A stretch of 64,000 nt of DNA. It comes from Pollenia angustigena (Eukaryota; Arthropoda; Insecta; Diptera; Polleniidae). Positions within the stretch are counted from its first letter, which is position 1. Every line of letters starts with the position of its first letter. The stretch covers positions 13,974,945-14,038,944 of the forward strand of contig OV884059.1 in NCBI GenBank assembly GCA_930367215.1, given 5' to 3'. The position numbers and the translations under genes were made by a program. The notes under the pieces were generated by a model. It saw nothing but the letters and a program-made list of their open reading frames with translations. It was not told the DNA's origin and ran no database searches. Shown one piece after another: positions 61,816 through 64,000 of the stretch.

Positions 61816-62142
61816 AGTAAAAAATCGTTTATTACAAAAGTATTTTGTATTTCAACCCAATTATTATTAAAATCAAGGAAACGCCCGAGAAAGAAGAACT
61901 AAGTTCTGCATAAAATATTCGCATAAATTTAAATTTTCTAAAACCAAAAAAGCTAAAAATCTTTGGCAAAAATCTATTTTACAAAAACAAATTATCGGAA
62001 GTCTTAAATAAAAGCGCTTTAATTGAAAAGCCTCTATTTTCTTGAATAATTGCACTCTGGCCGTTTTAACAACAATAAAATCTAATTAAAGGCATAATAA
62101 AAAAAAACGGTAATGTCGAAAAACTACAAAACTTATTGTTAA
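61816..62142. other. Intergenic spacer
   Basis: No gene or repeat recognised. Confidence 0.4.
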
Positions 62143-62290
62143 GTCGCAATTTACACTATGGGCATTTCTTGCCGGACAGAAAAAGTTGGCAAGAAAGGCA
62201 AGAAGTAAAGTTTGTCAACCATACAGCGTCGCCCCCTTACCTGCAAACTTTTTCTGTCCGGCAAGAAATGCCCATAGTGTAAATTGCGAC
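62143..62290. mobile_element. 148 bp foldback MITE, TAA/TTA target duplication
   Basis: GTCGCAATTTACACTATGGG and CATTTCTTGCCGGACAG on the left are perfectly mirrored on the right, with about 47 bp arms. TAA stands at 62140-62142 and 62291-62293. Confidence 0.9.
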
Positions 62291-62584
62291 TAAACAACAA
62301 AAAGAAAAATAAACCGTTAACATTTAAAAAAAGTGATAAGCCAAAAATATTTAGACGGTCTTATTTATAAAACAACATTTTTAATAATCAAAAAAATAAT
62401 TCTTAAATAAATAGGTATATTTCTGAAATGTTATTTACATTAAAACACAAAACAAACAAAAATTATTTAAAAAATATACATTTAACATAAACTTAATAAT
62501 ATAAACGAGTAAATTAAAATATCAAATTTTATATATGTTTGTATCTATGTATGTACAGCATTAAAAACAAACATTAATTTTATT
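62291..62584 (-). other. 3' UTR side of the chloride channel gene
   Basis: AT-rich sequence directly after the minus-strand stop. No separate gene is seen. Confidence 0.4.
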
Positions 62585-63150
62585 TTAAAATATATACACA
62601 AAAGTCCAAAAGAAAGCATTAAAGACTAAAAATGACATGGGAAATAACACTCGTGCCTTGGCATCAATCCAGTGCGATATTTCTTGGGGTGTTAATGTAG
62701 TCCAGCCAGCACGATTTTGTGTCTCATTATCCAAACCCTGTTCCAAAGAACCCACATCCATTTTTTGATTATCTGTCATGGTAGTAAATGTCGTTACTTT
62801 CGATATATTATCAGTTTCCTCGTGTTCATTGATTGTGGTGATGGGTATATTGTGCACCGTTAAATAATTATTAAATTTTGGAGCACCAGTTAAAGAGATA
62901 TTATCACTGCCCATTGTAGTGCCTGTAGAAAATGAACGCGATCGAGAGGCTTTACGTCGCGAGAGATGTGGTGATAGAGTTGATTTTAAAATATGCTTGC
63001 TGCTCATTGATTTGACATCCACATTGCGTTTACGTCGCCATATAGTATTAACAAAAGCAAATTCAACTAGACTGCCAAAAATGAATAATGTACAACCCAA
63101 AAACCATACCTCAGACACTTTAATATAGCTGACCTTGGGCAGAGTTTTAC
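62585..63150 (-). CDS. Cys-loop ligand-gated chloride channel, pHCl type, last coding exon (partial)
   Basis: The exon starts at 63150 after acceptor CCCACACAG and is entered one base into a codon. It reads TLPKVSYIKVSEVWFLGC, the M2-M3 loop and start of M3, continuing through M3 (FIFGSLVEFAFVNTIWRR). A long cytoplasmic loop follows, with a conserved basic part (SKHILKSTLSPHLSRRK) and a variable Ser/Thr-rich part. The exon ends with M4 (VLFPMSFLVFNAFFWTFVYI) and a stop. Family knowledge: these pentameric channels gate chloride in neurons and epithelia, and the VSYIK..E.WF pattern with FVNTIWRR fits insect pH-sensitive chloride channels better than GluCl, Rdl or HisCl. The N-terminal binding domain and M1-M2 lie beyond 63150, probably outside the window. 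Confidence 0.8.
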
Positions 63151-63696
63151 CTGTGTGGGTAAGTTTAAAATTTAAATAATTTTAAAATATGTATAGTATA
63201 TAAATACTACTTAAATCAGATAATTTAATTATTATTTTTATTTTAATCTTTGTATTGATAAAAATAAATAAATAAAAATAATATGTTTTAGATCATTTAA
63301 ATTAATAAATTTATAGTCAAGTACTTTTATTATTATATTGTAAAAGAACATATTTTTTTGAAGATTAATTTCTATTCTCTTGTTTTTTTTAAATTAATTT
63401 TATTTTATTGTGTTGAATTTTTTTACGCATAACAAACCTATACATGATATTAACAAACACGAAGTGAACAAGCCTTTATCATTTAATATCAAGTACAATT
63501 CTAAAACCATTTTCAATATACATAAACTGATTACTATATATTGAAATATTCTTATTTATTTATTTATTTATTTAAGAGTTCATTTTGTAATAAGAAAGTT
63601 TTGTAATAAAAAATAAGAAAAAAAATTTGGAAAATAATTGTTTGACTTACGGATTTTGGCTTTAGGTAGTCCAAATTTTAAATATGTAGTTTAGAA
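63151..63696 (-). other. Intron of the chloride channel gene
   Basis: AT-rich sequence upstream of the last exon. I see no further exon up to the end of the window. Confidence 0.5.
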
Positions 63697-63775
63697 CATT
63701 GGTTTTCAACCGGTGGGTCGCGACCCCCTGGTGGGTCGCGGCCAACTTTCTCGGGGGTCGCGAGCTGATCTAAAT
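63697..63775. mobile_element. hAT-type element terminus
   Basis: CATTGGTTTTCAACCGGTGG followed by GTCGCGACCCCCTGGTGGG is the classic end of hAT elements that read CAGTGGTTCTCAACC with GGGTCGCGACCC. The GC content contrasts sharply with the flanks. Only one end is visible. Confidence 0.7.
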
Positions 63776-63908
63776 TAAATACATCGATTTTTTTTTAATT
63801 TAATTTTCTTTATTAAAAAACAAACAAAATTATGCGAACGCTGGGCTTGATTATTTTTAAATTAAATGCGAAAACGTGGTTGCAATTGTGACACCTAAGA
63901 AATCAAAT

Positions 63909-64000
63909 CTGTGGCATTTTGACAAAACATCTTAAGTCGAGATAAGATAGCAAACAAGTTTTTAAAAAAATTTCGGTGAAAAAATGATTTTAATCAAATA
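63909..64000. mobile_element. Left end of a MITE running off the window
   Basis: CTGTGGCATTTTGACAAAAC and ATCTTAAGTCGAGATAAG match the ends of 48661-48905, including the inner AGATAGCAAAC part. The element is cut by the window edge. Confidence 0.75.

Overview
This is an AT-rich, intron-containing, repeat-packed stretch of an insect genome. The Atg8a protein, the pH-gated-type chloride channel exon and the transposon complement point to a higher fly (Diptera, Brachycera, probably a calyptrate such as the house fly/blowfly group). The species call is inference; the protein evidence fixes only a fly-like insect.

Four protein-coding loci are supported. (1) On the minus strand, 13565 to 8541, lies a six-exon gene for a 1059-residue protein: acidic N-terminus, Pro-rich middle, Arg-Ser (RS) domain, and a short basic coiled coil like that of RBM33-type RNA-export/processing factors. 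(2) On the plus strand, 22605 to 33624, lies an intact, inverted paralogue of that gene (five exons, 1820 residues). It keeps the parental splice phases and has been rebuilt: parental exons 3 and 4 are fused, the RS region is a 4 x 237 bp in-frame tandem array, and the C-terminus is an array of 13 copies of a motif present once in the parent, interrupted by two retropepsin-like aspartic protease domains, one with DSG and one with DKG. This chimeric gene is the most interesting object in the window. Its 4.9 kb intron holds an antisense, decayed LINE. (3) On the plus strand, 42982 to 58943, lies Atg8a, in three exons with a 15.4 kb first intron. (4) On the minus strand, 63150 to 62585, lies the last exon of a Cys-loop chloride channel of the pHCl type; the gene continues past the window.

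The rest is mainly mobile DNA. It includes a broken mariner transposase (1170-2219), a broken pogo/Tigger transposase (60380-61010), hAT remnants, three LINE remnants, and about two dozen foldback or MITE-like elements. Many foldbacks have a TTA target duplication, the PIF/Harbinger signature. One 1.2 kb member (15668-16861) carries a decayed Myb/SANT gene, and another (5482-6282) has a SANT scrap. A second foldback family begins CAAGG and makes 8-9 bp duplications, with one copy inserted into another. Several elements are nested, so relative insertion order can be read.

Layout: 1-8540 repeats; 8541-13565 RBM33-like gene; 13566-22604 foldback elements, including the SANT element; 22605-33624 chimeric paralogue; 33625-42981 repeats; 42982-58943 Atg8a with elements in its first intron; 58944-62584 3' UTR and transposon remains; 62585-64000 chloride channel 3' end and its last intron. 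No tRNA, rRNA or CRISPR array was seen.
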